A DNA stretch of 25,088 nt from JAENVT01 sp031424145 (GCA_031424145.1 JANPGV010000137.1:1-25088), one strand, 5' to 3'. Counted from the first letter of the stretch, positions 1 through 8,241 are shown. The notes: generated by a model from the letters alone, not told the origin. Translations and numbers: made by a program.

Positions 1-779
1 GTCCTCGCTGCATCGATGACGAAGTTGAGCGAGCCGACGACCACGTCGGTGAGACCCTGCAGCACCCCGTTCAGGAAGCTGGAGCCGGTGTTGCCGACCT
101 TGCCGGGCGGGATGTGGATCTTGGCGAAGAGCTTGTCGACCGCATCGAATATCGATTTGGTCACGTCGCTGCAAATGCCACCACCACGAGCAAGACGACT
201 GGGTGCGAACGAGGCCCTGGTGAGCGAGCTCCTCAGACCGCTGACAGGCGCCGCGTCGGCGGTGAACGCCTTCGCTGCATCCGCTGCAAAGAGCTCGAGC
301 ACGATGGTCGGGAACAAGGACCCGTCGGGATGGGTCAGATCCTGCGCGGCCATCAGGGATCGGGCGTATTCGGCCGCGGGAGTCTGCACTCCGCGCACGT
401 ACCCTGCCAACACAGCCGACATCGGTATGCCTGACGGCGCACCGCCACCGGCGGCATCGAGCACATCGCCGCGGATCCCACCGCGTCCGATCGCCTCGGC
501 GTCCATGACCTCGACCTGGGCTCGCGTCAACGTGAGCCCGAGCCCGGACGAAACGGGTGCAGGCGAATCGACGATCGTCACGCCAAGGTCTGTGAGCAGA
601 GGCGTGGAGGCCGATAACTGCGGCGTCGCCGACTGGGGCCCCGTGATGTCGATCGAAGGCAAGGTCGTCGAAGCAGAGGAGCTTGCCGACCTCGTCGTGC
701 CGCATGCGGTTGCGATCACGGTGAGCACGAGGAGCCCGCCCACCACTCGCCGGCGAGTCAGGCGATTCGTTCGCTCCAT
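1..779 (-). CDS. Putative lipoprotein, C-terminus cut by window edge
   Basis: Reading the minus strand from the ATG at 779 gives 259 codons without a stop to the left edge, so the gene is partial. The N-terminus has a basic stretch (residues 4-11, TNRLTRRR), a hydrophobic segment (12-25) and Cys26 in the context IATAC, which fits a lipoprotein signal peptide with a slightly non-canonical lipobox. The next 20 or so residues are Ser/Thr-rich, as in a surface tether. The remainder is Ala/Gly-rich with a hydrophobic stretch near residues 240-255; I do not recognise a family. The start lies one base after the stop of the preceding gene (TGA-C-ATG), and no strong Shine-Dalgarno is visible, so translation is probably coupled. 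It is the last visible member of the 2260-1 operon. Function unknown; an exported envelope protein is an inference. Confidence 0.75.
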   Translation of the reverse strand, partial: MERTNRLTRRRVVGGLLVLTVIATACGTTRSASSSASTTLPSIDITGPQSATPQLSASTPLLTDLGVTIVDSPAPVSSGLGLTLTRAQVEVMDAEAIGRGGIRGDVLDAAGGGAPSGIPMSAVLAGYVRGVQTPAAEYARSLMAAQDLTHPDGSLFPTIVLELFAADAAKAFTADAAPVSGLRSSLTRASFAPSRLARGGGICSDVTKSIFDAVDKLFAKIHIPPGKVGNTGSSFLNGVLQGLTDVVVGSLNFVIDAAR

Positions 780-780
780 G

Positions 781-1338
781 TCAGGCGACACGTCCGGCGA
801 CTGCGGAAGCCCACGTCAGCAGCATTTCCTTGCCGACGTTCACGCCTGCCCTGGAGCCGCCTACCGCCACGCAACCGCCGTGAATCGTGAACACCACCTG
901 CCCACCCGTGAGGTACAGACCGCCATCGCCGACATCGACTCGCTCGGCGTTGGTACCTTCCAGCGAACCGGAGGCCAGGGCCTTCAACACGGCGTTGCAC
1001 TCCAACGGATCCTGCAGGGTGATCAGCACGACGCCGGCGCCGACGTCGCCGCCCTTCGAGTAGGTGCACCGGCCCGGCAGGTCCTTGCCGAACCCACCCT
1101 GCTCGACTCCGGAGCCGAGGGCAGCCTCCATCTCCGGAACGGTCAGCAACGCGCACGGGTCTCCCCCGAGTTGCACGGCGGTGCCACCGAGCCCAGCGGG
1201 GTTGGCCGCTGGTGTCGCGTTGCCCGCAACGGTTGCGCCCACGGCCGTGTCGGGCGAGGCCTTCTTGTCGCTACCGCATGCGCCGAGAATGGTCAGTGCG
1301 GCGGCGGTCACCACCAAAACGATTCGGGTGTGGTTCAT
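781..1338 (-). CDS. DUF3558-like lipoprotein (second copy in operon)
   Basis: This 185-aa protein has a classic lipoprotein signal: MNHTR, a hydrophobic core, then LGAC with Cys21 as the lipidation site. The mature part starts with a Ser/Asp/Ala-rich linker and then DPCALLTVPEMEAALG, typical of DUF3558-like actinobacterial lipoproteins, followed by GRCTY and two further Cys (LEC, GGC). Four mature-domain cysteines could form two disulfides. The start is the ATG at 1338, because AGGAG lies at 1347-1351, eight bases upstream, and because this ATG overlaps the stop of the preceding gene (ATGA). A longer reading to 1605 would run through that gene and lacks a signal peptide at its N-terminus. It shares the DPC-LLT, LG and C-Y pattern with the lipoprotein at 1634-2260, so the two look like paralogues. 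Exact role unknown. Confidence 0.85.
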   Translation of the reverse strand: MNHTRIVLVVTAAALTILGACGSDKKASPDTAVGATVAGNATPAANPAGLGGTAVQLGGDPCALLTVPEMEAALGSGVEQGGFGKDLPGRCTYSKGGDVGAGVVLITLQDPLECNAVLKALASGSLEGTNAERVDVGDGGLYLTGGQVVFTIHGGCVAVGGSRAGVNVGKEMLLTWASAVAGRVA

Positions 1339-1637
1339 TGTTGCTGCTCCTGTGTTGAGGGGTTGGTGTGATCGGCTTTCATCTCGTGGATGACGAGCAG
1401 GCGGTCGAAGGGAACGCCGGCCAGTTGGTGCGCGGCGCGTACGGCCTGCGCCGTTCCGTCGAACCGGCATGACAGCGACTCGTCGGCCGGTATGAAGGTG
1501 GCGCCGAGATAGCGGACGGGGATGCCGTCCGCCGCCAGCTGTCGACAGCTCGTCTGCAGCTGATCGACCACATCGCGAACCGTTTCCGGAGTAGCACCGG
1601 GCCACAGCCGCTCGACCATGAGCTCCACGGTGCTCAC
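1335..1637 (-). CDS. Small DUF4242-like (SCO4226-type) protein
   Basis: This 100-aa soluble protein begins MSTVELMVERLWPG and continues with LGATFIPADESLSCRFDG, then AQAVRAAHQLAGVPFDRLL. This layout (an N-terminal VER strand, a central C-[RF]-[FD] strand, an A-AVR-AH-LAG-P helix) resembles the DUF4242 / SCO4226 nickel-binding-type ferredoxin-like family; the assignment is by pattern only. It has two Cys (TSC, LSC) and a His near the C-terminus. The start is GTG at 1637, which overlaps the upstream lipoprotein stop as GTGA; the stop overlaps the next start as ATGA. Having four-base overlaps at both ends and no secretion signal, it is a cytoplasmic protein translated together with two exported lipoproteins. 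Whether it binds metal cannot be told from sequence. Confidence 0.75.
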   Translation of the reverse strand: MSTVELMVERLWPGATPETVRDVVDQLQTSCRQLAADGIPVRYLGATFIPADESLSCRFDGTAQAVRAAHQLAGVPFDRLLVIHEMKADHTNPSTQEQQQ

Positions 1638-2260
1638 TGCCCGGCCAGGACGGCGCGTGCGGCAGCGATCAACTGATCCTTGCTGACCGGCAACAGGGAG
1701 CCATCCGGCTGTTGGAGGAACAGTCCGAGGGCGAAGACCGTCTGCCCGGTCAGCACACCGATGGCCTGACCCTTCACGCTGAGGCGGGCCGCATCTCCGA
1801 CACCGTCGACCGGCACTGCATCGGGGAACTGCAAAGCCGCCGTGTCGAGCACCGCTTCCGAGCCAGTCGCTCCGTACAAGGTCAAGGTGACGATGCCTTG
1901 CGAACCGGGATCGGCGGGACGATATGCACAGGTCGTGTTGCCCTGCCCGGGCTGGGTGATTTTTTCACCGACCGGTACACCCAGCGCCTGAGTTGCCGCG
2001 GCGGCGGTCAACAGGTCACACGGATCGGCGGTCGGATTGGCGACTGGAGGGGCAGCGGAGGATGTCGCACCGACGTCTGCGCTCGGCAAGGTCCCCGCAG
2101 TCGACGCGGCGGTTGTCGTTATGGGTGCAGTTGCAGTTGCGGTCGCTGGCGGATTCGTGTTTGCCGACGACTTCGCATCGCTACCACCGCACGCAGCAGT
2201 GAGTCCGATGAGCGCTGCGGACGAGCAGGCAAGAGAGAGAAATTTCGGGATTGGGCGCAT
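1634..2260 (-). CDS. DUF3558-like lipoprotein, first gene of the operon
   Basis: This 208-aa protein has a lipoprotein signal peptide: MRPIPKF, a hydrophobic core, and Cys24 in the context LTAAC followed by GGSDAKSS. A roughly 50-residue Thr/Ala/Pro-rich linker leads to DPCDLLTAAAATQALGVPVG and TTCAY, the same pattern as the lipoprotein at 781-1338. The domain ends in IAAARAVLAGQ. The ATG at 2260 is supported by the first basic residues of the signal peptide and by a TACCTT box exactly six bases upstream, which suggests a leaderless transcript; there is no Shine-Dalgarno. It overlaps the next gene by four bases (GTGA) and heads the minus-strand operon, divergent from the LuxR regulator. Probable role: cell-surface lipoprotein; ligand unknown. 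Confidence 0.85.
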   Translation of the reverse strand: MRPIPKFLSLACSSAALIGLTAACGGSDAKSSANTNPPATATATAPITTTAASTAGTLPSADVGATSSAAPPVANPTADPCDLLTAAAATQALGVPVGEKITQPGQGNTTCAYRPADPGSQGIVTLTLYGATGSEAVLDTAALQFPDAVPVDGVGDAARLSVKGQAIGVLTGQTVFALGLFLQQPDGSLLPVSKDQLIAAARAVLAGQ

Positions 2261-2272
2261 GGGTCGAAGGTA
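2261..2272 (-). promoter_or_regulatory. -10 box of the lipoprotein operon (leaderless)
   Basis: On the minus strand TACCTT (2272-2267) matches the actinobacterial TAnnnT -10 consensus and is followed by exactly six bases before the ATG at 2260. A start point seven bases after the box would coincide with the A of the start codon, so the mRNA would have no leader. There is no recognisable -35 hexamer; the dyad at 2291-2306 occupies that position. The promoter is inferred. Confidence 0.55.
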
Positions 2273-2290
2273 GGACGATCCCGCTTTGTT

Positions 2291-2306
2291 GGAATCGGGC
2301 GATTCC
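2291..2306. promoter_or_regulatory. Perfect dyad between divergent promoters, candidate operator
   Basis: GGAATCG-GG-CGATTCC is a perfect inverted repeat with 7-bp arms and a 2-bp spacer. Its centre (2298.5) lies about 38.5 bp upstream of the inferred start point of the lipoprotein operon and 41.5 bp upstream of that of the luxR-type gene. These are positions where an activator would contact RNA polymerase at a missing -35 element on both sides. The obvious candidate ligand is the LuxR-type protein encoded alongside. The dyad is seen directly; its function is inference. Confidence 0.55.
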
Positions 2307-2327
2307 CTCGATTTTGCGGATCCTCAT

Positions 2328-2339
2328 TAGGGTGACCCT
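2328..2339 (+). promoter_or_regulatory. -10 box of the LuxR-type gene (leaderless)
   Basis: TAGGGT (2328-2333) fits TAnnnT and is followed by six bases and then the GTG start at 2340, the same geometry as the opposing promoter. The sequence AGGGT-G-ACCCT (2329-2339) is also a small inverted repeat directly against the start codon. No convincing -35 or Shine-Dalgarno is present. Inferred promoter. Confidence 0.5.
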
Positions 2340-5084
2340 GTGTTGCGTCCTGATGGCTTGATCGGTCGTGACCGCGAGCTCGACGTGGCGGCGATCTTCG
2401 TGGCGGCGTCCGCTTCCGGACCTGCGGTCCTGCGCATCGAGGGCGAGCCTGGGATCGGCAAGACGACGTTGTTCCGCTACACCGTCGATCTCGCCCGCCT
2501 CGGCGGCTCGACAGTGCTCGAGTGCAGTCCGACCCAGGCCGAATCGGCGATGGGCTACGTCGGGCTGACCGACATGCTGCGCAACGTCCCCGAATCAGCG
2601 TTCGAGGCACTGCCGGCGCCACAGCGACATTCGCTGGAGGTGGCGACGCTTCGCACGGAACCGTCCGAAGTTCCGCTCGACGAGCGTGCCGTGGGCACCG
2701 GGTTGGCGACCTTGATGGCCCATCTCGCCGAAGCAAGCGCGGTGATCCTGGCGGTCGATGATCTCCAGTGGCTCGATCGGTCGACCGCCGACGTGTTGAC
2801 GTTTGCGGCGCGGCGACTGATCACGGCCCCCATCGGCATCGTGACATGCGAGCGCTCAGGTGAGTCCGCGCACAACCTCGTCGAGACCGTGCCGTCGCCG
2901 CTGTGGAGCAAGGCAATCACACTGGCGGGGCTTGGGGCGGCGGTGCTTTTCCATGTCGTTCGCGATCAGCTCGGAATCACGCTGCCGAGACCGGCACTTG
3001 TTCGAATCACCGAAACGTCGGGCGGAAACCCGTTTGCCGCGCTGACGCTGTCGAGAGCTGTCGGTCGCGGCGACGATGTTCCCGACGGCGTGCGGATCAC
3101 CGACCTCGTGCACGGTCTGAATGCTGAGCGGATGAATGACCTGAGCGAGCGCGCACGCGAGGCATTGCTGGCTGCCGCCTCGTCGCCGCGGGCCATGGTG
3201 TCGACGTTCGCTGCGTTGGGTTTGGCCGAGGCACTCGACGAGGCCGAGATGAACGGAATGGTGCATCTGGTCGACGGCCGCGTTGTGTTTACCCACCCGC
3301 TCTTGGCCGCGGCCGTGGTGCACATGGCATCGAGTGAAAAGGTGCGCGCCATGCACGCGCGATTGGCTTCCGTGGCCGACGATCCCGAGGCGCGCGCCCG
3401 ACACCGCGCCCTCGCGAACCCCGATCGCGACGAGGCAACCGCGACAGCGCTAGACGAAGCAGCGGCCGTTGCCACAGCACGCGGTGCGTCGATCGCCGCA
3501 GCCGAACTGGCCCGGCTGGCGCTGGATCGGACCGCGGATCGCGACGGCGAGAGTGCATGGACGCGTCGGATTCGTCTCGCCGAGTTGTTGCACTCGGCCG
3601 GCTCGTCGCTCGAAGCAGGCGCTGTCCTCGACGAAGGGTCGTGTCCTGCGGGACCTCTGCGGGCCCGCGTCGGGCTGATCCTCACCGAGGTGGCATACCA
3701 GACCTCGACATTGCAGAGCGCCCTCGGCCACGCCACAGCTGCGTTGGCTGACGCCCGTGGCGATGCTGCGCTCGAGGCTCGGTGCCTGTTGTCCATGGCT
3801 GTGATCTCGACGGACGGTCACGACAGCGCCCGCTTCACGGCGGAGGCTCGGCGCGTTCTCGAAGCTGCCGGCATCGATGATCCGCAGTTGCTGGCGTGGG
3901 CGGAATGTGAAGACGTCTCCGCCCGCTTCCACATGGGTGAAGGACTCGATCGCGTCGGGCTGGATCACGCGCTCACGCTCGAACGCACCGGTCGCACATG
4001 GCTGAGCAGTGACCAGGTCGCCGCGATTCGACCGGTGTTGTTGAAATGGGCAGACCATCCGCAGGATGCACTGGCCGGGTTGGACGAATTGCGCGCCCGC
4101 GCCGAGGACGAGGGCAACGAGGGAGTCATCCCCTATGTGGCCGGGCATGTTCCCGGCATCCTGCTGCGCCTTGGTCGCTTGCACGATGCAGCTGCTGCGG
4201 CGGCCGACCATCTTGGTCTTGCCGAACGCACGGGACAAGAGACTCAACGCATGCAGGCGCTGTACAACGTGTCCTTGGTCGATGCCCATCTCGGCAAGCT
4301 GGCGACGGCCGAGGCAGCGGCCGACGAGATCCTCGAATGGGCGCGACGACACGAAGACCGTTGGCTCGAGATGTCGGCAACAGCAGCACTCGGCTTCATC
4401 GCGCTGAGCCGCGAAGACACCACAACTGCGCGCCTGTGGCTCGATCAGTGGTCGCGCCTCGTCGACGAGTTGGGTGTCGTCGACCCCGGCGTCAGCCGCT
4501 TCTTCGGCGACCACATCGAATCGCTGGTCGCTTGCGGAGAGCTCGTCGGAGCGAAGGCACGCACCGAGGAGTTGGAACGAAGGTCGGCTCGGGCCGGTCG
4601 AGTGTCAGCCGCCGCGATCGCCGCCCGTTGCCAGGCGCTGCTCGCCGCAGCGGCCGGTGACGGCGCGCTCGCGCTGGAGCACGCCGAGAGAGCCCTCGTG
4701 TTGGACGACGAATGTTCGGTACCGTTCGAACGAAACCGCACGCTTCTCCTCGCAGGCACGATCCATCGTCGAGCGAGGCAGAAGGCCGCGTCGCGGACAG
4801 CGCTCACCCAGGCGGCGGAGGGGTTCGCAGCGATGGGTGCCGAAGGATGGTCGCAGCGGTGCGAACACGAACTGCAGCGGGTCGGGACCCCGGCGCGAAA
4901 CGCAACAGCGCTGACCGTCACGGAAAGAAAGATCGCCGAACTCGCTGCCACCGGTCTGACCAATCGGCAGGTTGCCGAGCGATCCTTCCTGAGTCCGAAG
5001 ACCGTGGAAGCCAACCTGGCCCGCGTCTACCGCAAACTGGGCATCACGTCACGCGCCGAGCTCGGAGCCCGAATGGGTCGTTGA
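2340..5084 (+). CDS. LAL-type AAA ATPase / LuxR transcriptional regulator
   Basis: This 914-aa protein has the MalT/LAL layout. An N-terminal ATPase module carries a Walker A (GEPGIGKT, residues 35-42) and a Walker B (ILAVDDLQWLD, about 136-146). A long Ala/Leu/Arg-rich helical middle (about 350-840) looks like TPR-type repeats that would sense a ligand. A C-terminal LuxR helix-turn-helix begins at LTVTERKIAELAATG (858) and includes TNRQVAERSFLSPKTVEANL and YRKLGI. Such proteins bind ATP and an inducer, oligomerise and activate transcription. The GTG at 2340 is chosen because the reading frame opens there and a TAnnnT box sits six bases upstream; the next Leu codon (TTG) is an alternative. 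It is divergent from the lipoprotein operon with a shared dyad, so regulating that operon and itself is a reasonable inference. The inducer is unknown. Confidence 0.9.
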   Translation: MLRPDGLIGRDRELDVAAIFVAASASGPAVLRIEGEPGIGKTTLFRYTVDLARLGGSTVLECSPTQAESAMGYVGLTDMLRNVPESAFEALPAPQRHSLEVATLRTEPSEVPLDERAVGTGLATLMAHLAEASAVILAVDDLQWLDRSTADVLTFAARRLITAPIGIVTCERSGESAHNLVETVPSPLWSKAITLAGLGAAVLFHVVRDQLGITLPRPALVRITETSGGNPFAALTLSRAVGRGDDVPDGVRITDLVHGLNAERMNDLSERAREALLAAASSPRAMVSTFAALGLAEALDEAEMNGMVHLVDGRVVFTHPLLAAAVVHMASSEKVRAMHARLASVADDPEARARHRALANPDRDEATATALDEAAAVATARGASIAAAELARLALDRTADRDGESAWTRRIRLAELLHSAGSSLEAGAVLDEGSCPAGPLRARVGLILTEVAYQTSTLQSALGHATAALADARGDAALEARCLLSMAVISTDGHDSARFTAEARRVLEAAGIDDPQLLAWAECEDVSARFHMGEGLDRVGLDHALTLERTGRTWLSSDQVAAIRPVLLKWADHPQDALAGLDELRARAEDEGNEGVIPYVAGHVPGILLRLGRLHDAAAAAADHLGLAERTGQETQRMQALYNVSLVDAHLGKLATAEAAADEILEWARRHEDRWLEMSATAALGFIALSREDTTTARLWLDQWSRLVDELGVVDPGVSRFFGDHIESLVACGELVGAKARTEELERRSARAGRVSAAAIAARCQALLAAAAGDGALALEHAERALVLDDECSVPFERNRTLLLAGTIHRRARQKAASRTALTQAAEGFAAMGAEGWSQRCEHELQRVGTPARNATALTVTERKIAELAATGLTNRQVAERSFLSPKTVEANLARVYRKLGITSRAELGARMGR

Positions 5085-5133
5085 TCTACGGAAATAGGCA
5101 CAGAAGGGGATAAGGATCGCGCTCCCGGATGCC

Positions 5134-5144
5134 GATAACTGAGC
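5134..5144 (+). promoter_or_regulatory. Possible -10 box before the NERD gene
   Basis: GATAAC (5134-5139) resembles the TATAAT consensus and stands five bases before the ATG at 5145. There is no Shine-Dalgarno, so a leaderless or nearly leaderless start is possible. The 60-bp gap from the LuxR stop shows no clear terminator. Weak evidence. Confidence 0.25.
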
Positions 5145-5816
5145 ATGACGGAAATCTCCGCGCAGCGGTGGACTCGCTCGTTCACAGTCCTCGCTCCGCC
5201 TCGCCCGGAGTCCCGGGTCGCGGCAGCGGCTCCGGCGCCTCCGCAGCCCAAGCCCACGTCACGAGACTTGGCGCTCAACTTCCCAGGAACTGCTGCCCGC
5301 CTGAAGCGAGCCGAAGGCACGAAGAAGCGGGCCTGGAAAGCCGACGCAAAAGGTGAGGAGAAGGTCGCCCGTGAGCTGTCGTGGCTCGGTGAGGAGTGGC
5401 ATGTGCTGCACGGCGTCGAACTAGGCGAACGAGAGTGCGTCATCGACCATGTGTTGATCGGCCCGGCCGGTGTCATCACCCTCAACACCAAACGCCACCC
5501 GAAGGGAACGGCATGGGTCGATGAGTGCAGGGCGATGGTGAACGGACGGCCCACCGACTACCTGCGCAGCTCACGCCACGAGGCGCGTCGATCGGAGCGC
5601 CTGTTGTCGGCCGCGTGCAAACAGCCCGTGCAAGTTCGGGCCGCGATCGCGTTCGTCGATCTCGACGATGTCGAAGTGCGGCAAATGCCCAAGGACGTGT
5701 ACGTCACGACTCGGCGTCGCCTGCTGGTCTGGCTGAAGTCGCTTCCGGACACGACCGATGCCGAGACGGTCGAACTGATCTACGCCCGAGCACGCTTCAG
5801 CACCACCTGGCAGTAG
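5145..5816 (+). CDS. NERD (nuclease-related) domain protein
   Basis: This 223-aa protein has a disordered Pro/Ala-rich N-terminus (residues 15-45), then a basic helix and GEEKVARELSWLGEEWHVLH, followed by the NERD core VIDHVLIGPAGVITLNTKRH with Asp101 and Lys116. These are the positions that resemble the D...(E/Q)xK active site of restriction-type nucleases. The acidic residue before Lys is Asn here (N114-T-K), a variant I recall from actinobacterial NERD proteins, so catalysis is uncertain. A C-terminal part (VYVTTRRRLLVWLKSL) is typical of these small NERD proteins. No signal peptide or membrane segment is seen, so it is cytoplasmic. It follows the LuxR gene by 60 bp and converges with the FtsX gene 12 bp away. 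Biological role unknown. Confidence 0.85.
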   Translation: MTEISAQRWTRSFTVLAPPRPESRVAAAAPAPPQPKPTSRDLALNFPGTAARLKRAEGTKKRAWKADAKGEEKVARELSWLGEEWHVLHGVELGERECVIDHVLIGPAGVITLNTKRHPKGTAWVDECRAMVNGRPTDYLRSSRHEARRSERLLSAACKQPVQVRAAIAFVDLDDVEVRQMPKDVYVTTRRRLLVWLKSLPDTTDAETVELIYARARFSTTWQ

Positions 5817-5828
5817 CAGGCAGCACCC

Positions 5829-8219
5829 TTACTCCTGCCGCAGCGTCTGGGCGATGTCGCGACGTGCAGCGCCCCGAGCGGGGATGATCGCCAACACCAG
5901 ACAGCCGATCAGACACGCAGGCACCGCGACCACCAGCAACGCGGAGGCGAGCGGCCCGACGTACACGAACGACAACTGCTCGGTGATCCCCCTCCACACC
6001 CGACGCCCGACGAAGACGCCGAGCGGCAGGCCAGCGGCCACGGCGACCGTGCCGATGGCGATCGCCTGCCAGGAAACGCACGCTGCGGCCTGGCCGGGCG
6101 TCACTCCGAGGGCGCGCAAGATGGCCAGCTCGTGCGCGCGTTGGCGGGCGATGGTGAACAGTGCATGCGCCACGGCACCGACAGCCAGGAAGGCGAGGAA
6201 CAGGGCGAGATAGATGGGCAGGCTGCGCACCTGCAGCAGGTTGGCGAGGTCGAGCGACGCCTGTGGGGTGCCCGCTTCCCAGCTCGGAGGGAGGCGACCA
6301 ATCGCCGCGTCGGCATCGACGCCGTTCGCAAGGCCGAGGAAGGCCTCCTCGAAGAACTGGTTCTCCACGCTGGGCCCGACCAACGCGTCGTACGCGGGCT
6401 GCGTGATCCAACCACCCTCGTCGAAGGAGCTGTGCGGTTGTTGCGAGAGGAGTGCCACACCGACGACCCGCACAGCCGTCTTGTCGGGTCCCATGTTCAC
6501 GGTGTCGCCGACGTCGGCGTGAAGCAGACGCATCGTCGCCGGGCCGAGCGCAATCTCATCGTCGGCCTGCGGAGCGCGTCCGCGAACGACGGTGAACGCC
6601 ATCGATCCCTTGCGGATGTCGAGCGCGTAGAGCGGCACGTCGGCTCCATCCACGACCGTCGCTGCGCGGCTGGCTATCGCGACGTCGGCGATATCGGGAT
6701 CTTGCTGAACAAGTGCCAGAGCTTCGTCGTCGGACATCGTGCCAACGCCCGTCACCACCACATCCCAGCTTGCCCCCGTCCTCTCCGGATGGCCGACGAT
6801 TTCGTCGATGCCGCGCACGAGTGTCAGCGCGCCGACCACCGCGACCACGCCTGCAATCGCGGCCACGAGTGCGACCCGTGACCGCCCGCCCCGACCTGGT
6901 GGGGCGTCGAAGGCCAGGCTGGCGCCGATAGCCGGAGACACCGGTACACCCGCATGCGTCGCCGCGCTCATCAGCCTGGTCCGTTGCGATCGCTTCATCA
7001 GGTTCCGACGCTGCGTCACGGCAGCCGTCGCAACGATGAGTGCCATCGCCAGCAGCGCCACGATCAGCAGGCCGAGAACCTCGCGGCCCGCCACGACATG
7101 GATCCCAAGGTCGGGGTCGACCTTGCGTGCCAATCCGACTGGAAACCAGCGGGAGGCGATCACCGACACGAGCGCGGCGACCACCACCGTCGTAACGACG
7201 GTAGGCAGCATCGGCACGATAAGTCCGAACATCAGCGAGCCGCTCGTCGCACCCATCGAGCGCAGGACCGGCATCGAAGCGATACCCGACGACGTGGCTC
7301 GGGTAATGGCCTGTCCGACGAGCACGAGCGCGGTCGCAGCGATCGCACCGGCGAACATCAGCAGTGCCGTGTGCTCGACGTCGAGTGACCGCTGAACGCG
7401 CTTGATGTCCGTCGACAGATCCTTGACTGGCACGTCGGCGCGACCGGTGAGCCGCTGAATGTCCGCTTGCAACGCAGGGATGTCAGCAGCCCCGTGATGC
7501 AGGCGAACGACGGCGTTGGTGAAGAAGAGCGGCGTCTCGGCGAGGTGCGCCGCCGCCCAACCCGGTCCCGTAAGGAGCAACCCGTCGGAGGCAAACGAGG
7601 CCACCGATTCCAACGGCAGGCGCACAACTCCGACGATGTTGAGGTTCGTCACCACACCTTTGGCATCGGTCGTCCAGTCGAACCCGTCGGGAAGAGTGGA
7701 TCCGAACTGCTGACCTTGCTCCATCGACAGGTTGCGCCACACCAGCTTCGACCCGACGCGCAAGCTCGGAAGGGCGCTAGACACCGGCGCTGTGATGACG
7801 GCCTCGTCGTCTCGTCTCGGGTCGGGAAGCCGGCCCTCGAGCACGTCGGCTCCTTCGAGCGTCGAAAACCAATCTGCTCCGCTGATGATGAGCGGTGTCG
7901 CGAACGGCGGCAGCCCGTCGATGCTGCTGGCGTCGATGGAGAACCCGCCCCACGACTCGACCTCCGACAGACCGTCAAGCTTGCGCGGATCGAAGTCGTC
8001 GATGAGGACCTGGCTCGGGAAGACGACAGCGTCCGCGGCGCGCAACTCGTCACGCATCCGCTGGTACGCGGTCGAGCTGCGCTTGGCACCGTCGAACGCG
8101 GCCATTGTCAGGCCGGCGGCGAGGCCGCCGAGCACACCGAGCATTACCAGCGACAGCCACCGACGGCGCAGCTCGGCGCGCGCCCAGAGACGCGTGTCGG
8201 CACCGAACATGGATGTCAC
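5829..8219 (-). CDS. FtsX-like (MacB-type) ABC transporter permease
   Basis: This 796-aa integral membrane protein has a duplicated FtsX layout. The first membrane segment (about 21-42) follows the basic ARAELRRRW. A large extracytoplasmic domain follows, then segments near 284-305, 329-354, 380-402 and 447-468, a second extracytoplasmic domain, and segments near 667-690, 717-738 and 752-777. The stretch AILRALGVTPGQ (near residue 700) is the coupling-helix type motif of the family. These permeases normally pair with a LolD/MacB-type ATPase to move lipids, lipoproteins or peptides, or to transmit mechanical signals; no ATPase gene is visible here. The GTG at 8219 is preferred over ATG at 8210 because TACGAT lies exactly six bases upstream. 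It is downstream of the glucan synthase on the same strand, 76 bp away. Confidence 0.85.
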   Translation of the reverse strand: MTSMFGADTRLWARAELRRRWLSLVMLGVLGGLAAGLTMAAFDGAKRSSTAYQRMRDELRAADAVVFPSQVLIDDFDPRKLDGLSEVESWGGFSIDASSIDGLPPFATPLIISGADWFSTLEGADVLEGRLPDPRRDDEAVITAPVSSALPSLRVGSKLVWRNLSMEQGQQFGSTLPDGFDWTTDAKGVVTNLNIVGVVRLPLESVASFASDGLLLTGPGWAAAHLAETPLFFTNAVVRLHHGAADIPALQADIQRLTGRADVPVKDLSTDIKRVQRSLDVEHTALLMFAGAIAATALVLVGQAITRATSSGIASMPVLRSMGATSGSLMFGLIVPMLPTVVTTVVVAALVSVIASRWFPVGLARKVDPDLGIHVVAGREVLGLLIVALLAMALIVATAAVTQRRNLMKRSQRTRLMSAATHAGVPVSPAIGASLAFDAPPGRGGRSRVALVAAIAGVVAVVGALTLVRGIDEIVGHPERTGASWDVVVTGVGTMSDDEALALVQQDPDIADVAIASRAATVVDGADVPLYALDIRKGSMAFTVVRGRAPQADDEIALGPATMRLLHADVGDTVNMGPDKTAVRVVGVALLSQQPHSSFDEGGWITQPAYDALVGPSVENQFFEEAFLGLANGVDADAAIGRLPPSWEAGTPQASLDLANLLQVRSLPIYLALFLAFLAVGAVAHALFTIARQRAHELAILRALGVTPGQAAACVSWQAIAIGTVAVAAGLPLGVFVGRRVWRGITEQLSFVYVGPLASALLVVAVPACLIGCLVLAIIPARGAARRDIAQTLRQE

Positions 8220-8231
8220 CGCACGATCGTA
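8220..8231 (-). promoter_or_regulatory. -10 box of the FtsX-like gene (leaderless)
   Basis: On the minus strand TACGAT (8231-8226) fits TAnnnT and is followed by six bases (8225-8220) and then GTG at 8219. This repeats the geometry seen at 2260 and 2340, which supports both the promoter and the GTG start. No -35 hexamer is evident. Confidence 0.5.
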
Positions 8232-8241
8232 AGGCGGGCCG

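Noticed and set aside
16..1371. 451-codon plus-strand open frame across the lipoprotein operon
   Set aside because: The minus strand carries clear lipoprotein signals and overlapping starts and stops; the plus-strand product has no recognisable features.
1339..1605. Extended start of the 781-1338 lipoprotein
   Set aside because: The extension is the DUF4242-like gene in another frame and would bury the signal peptide.
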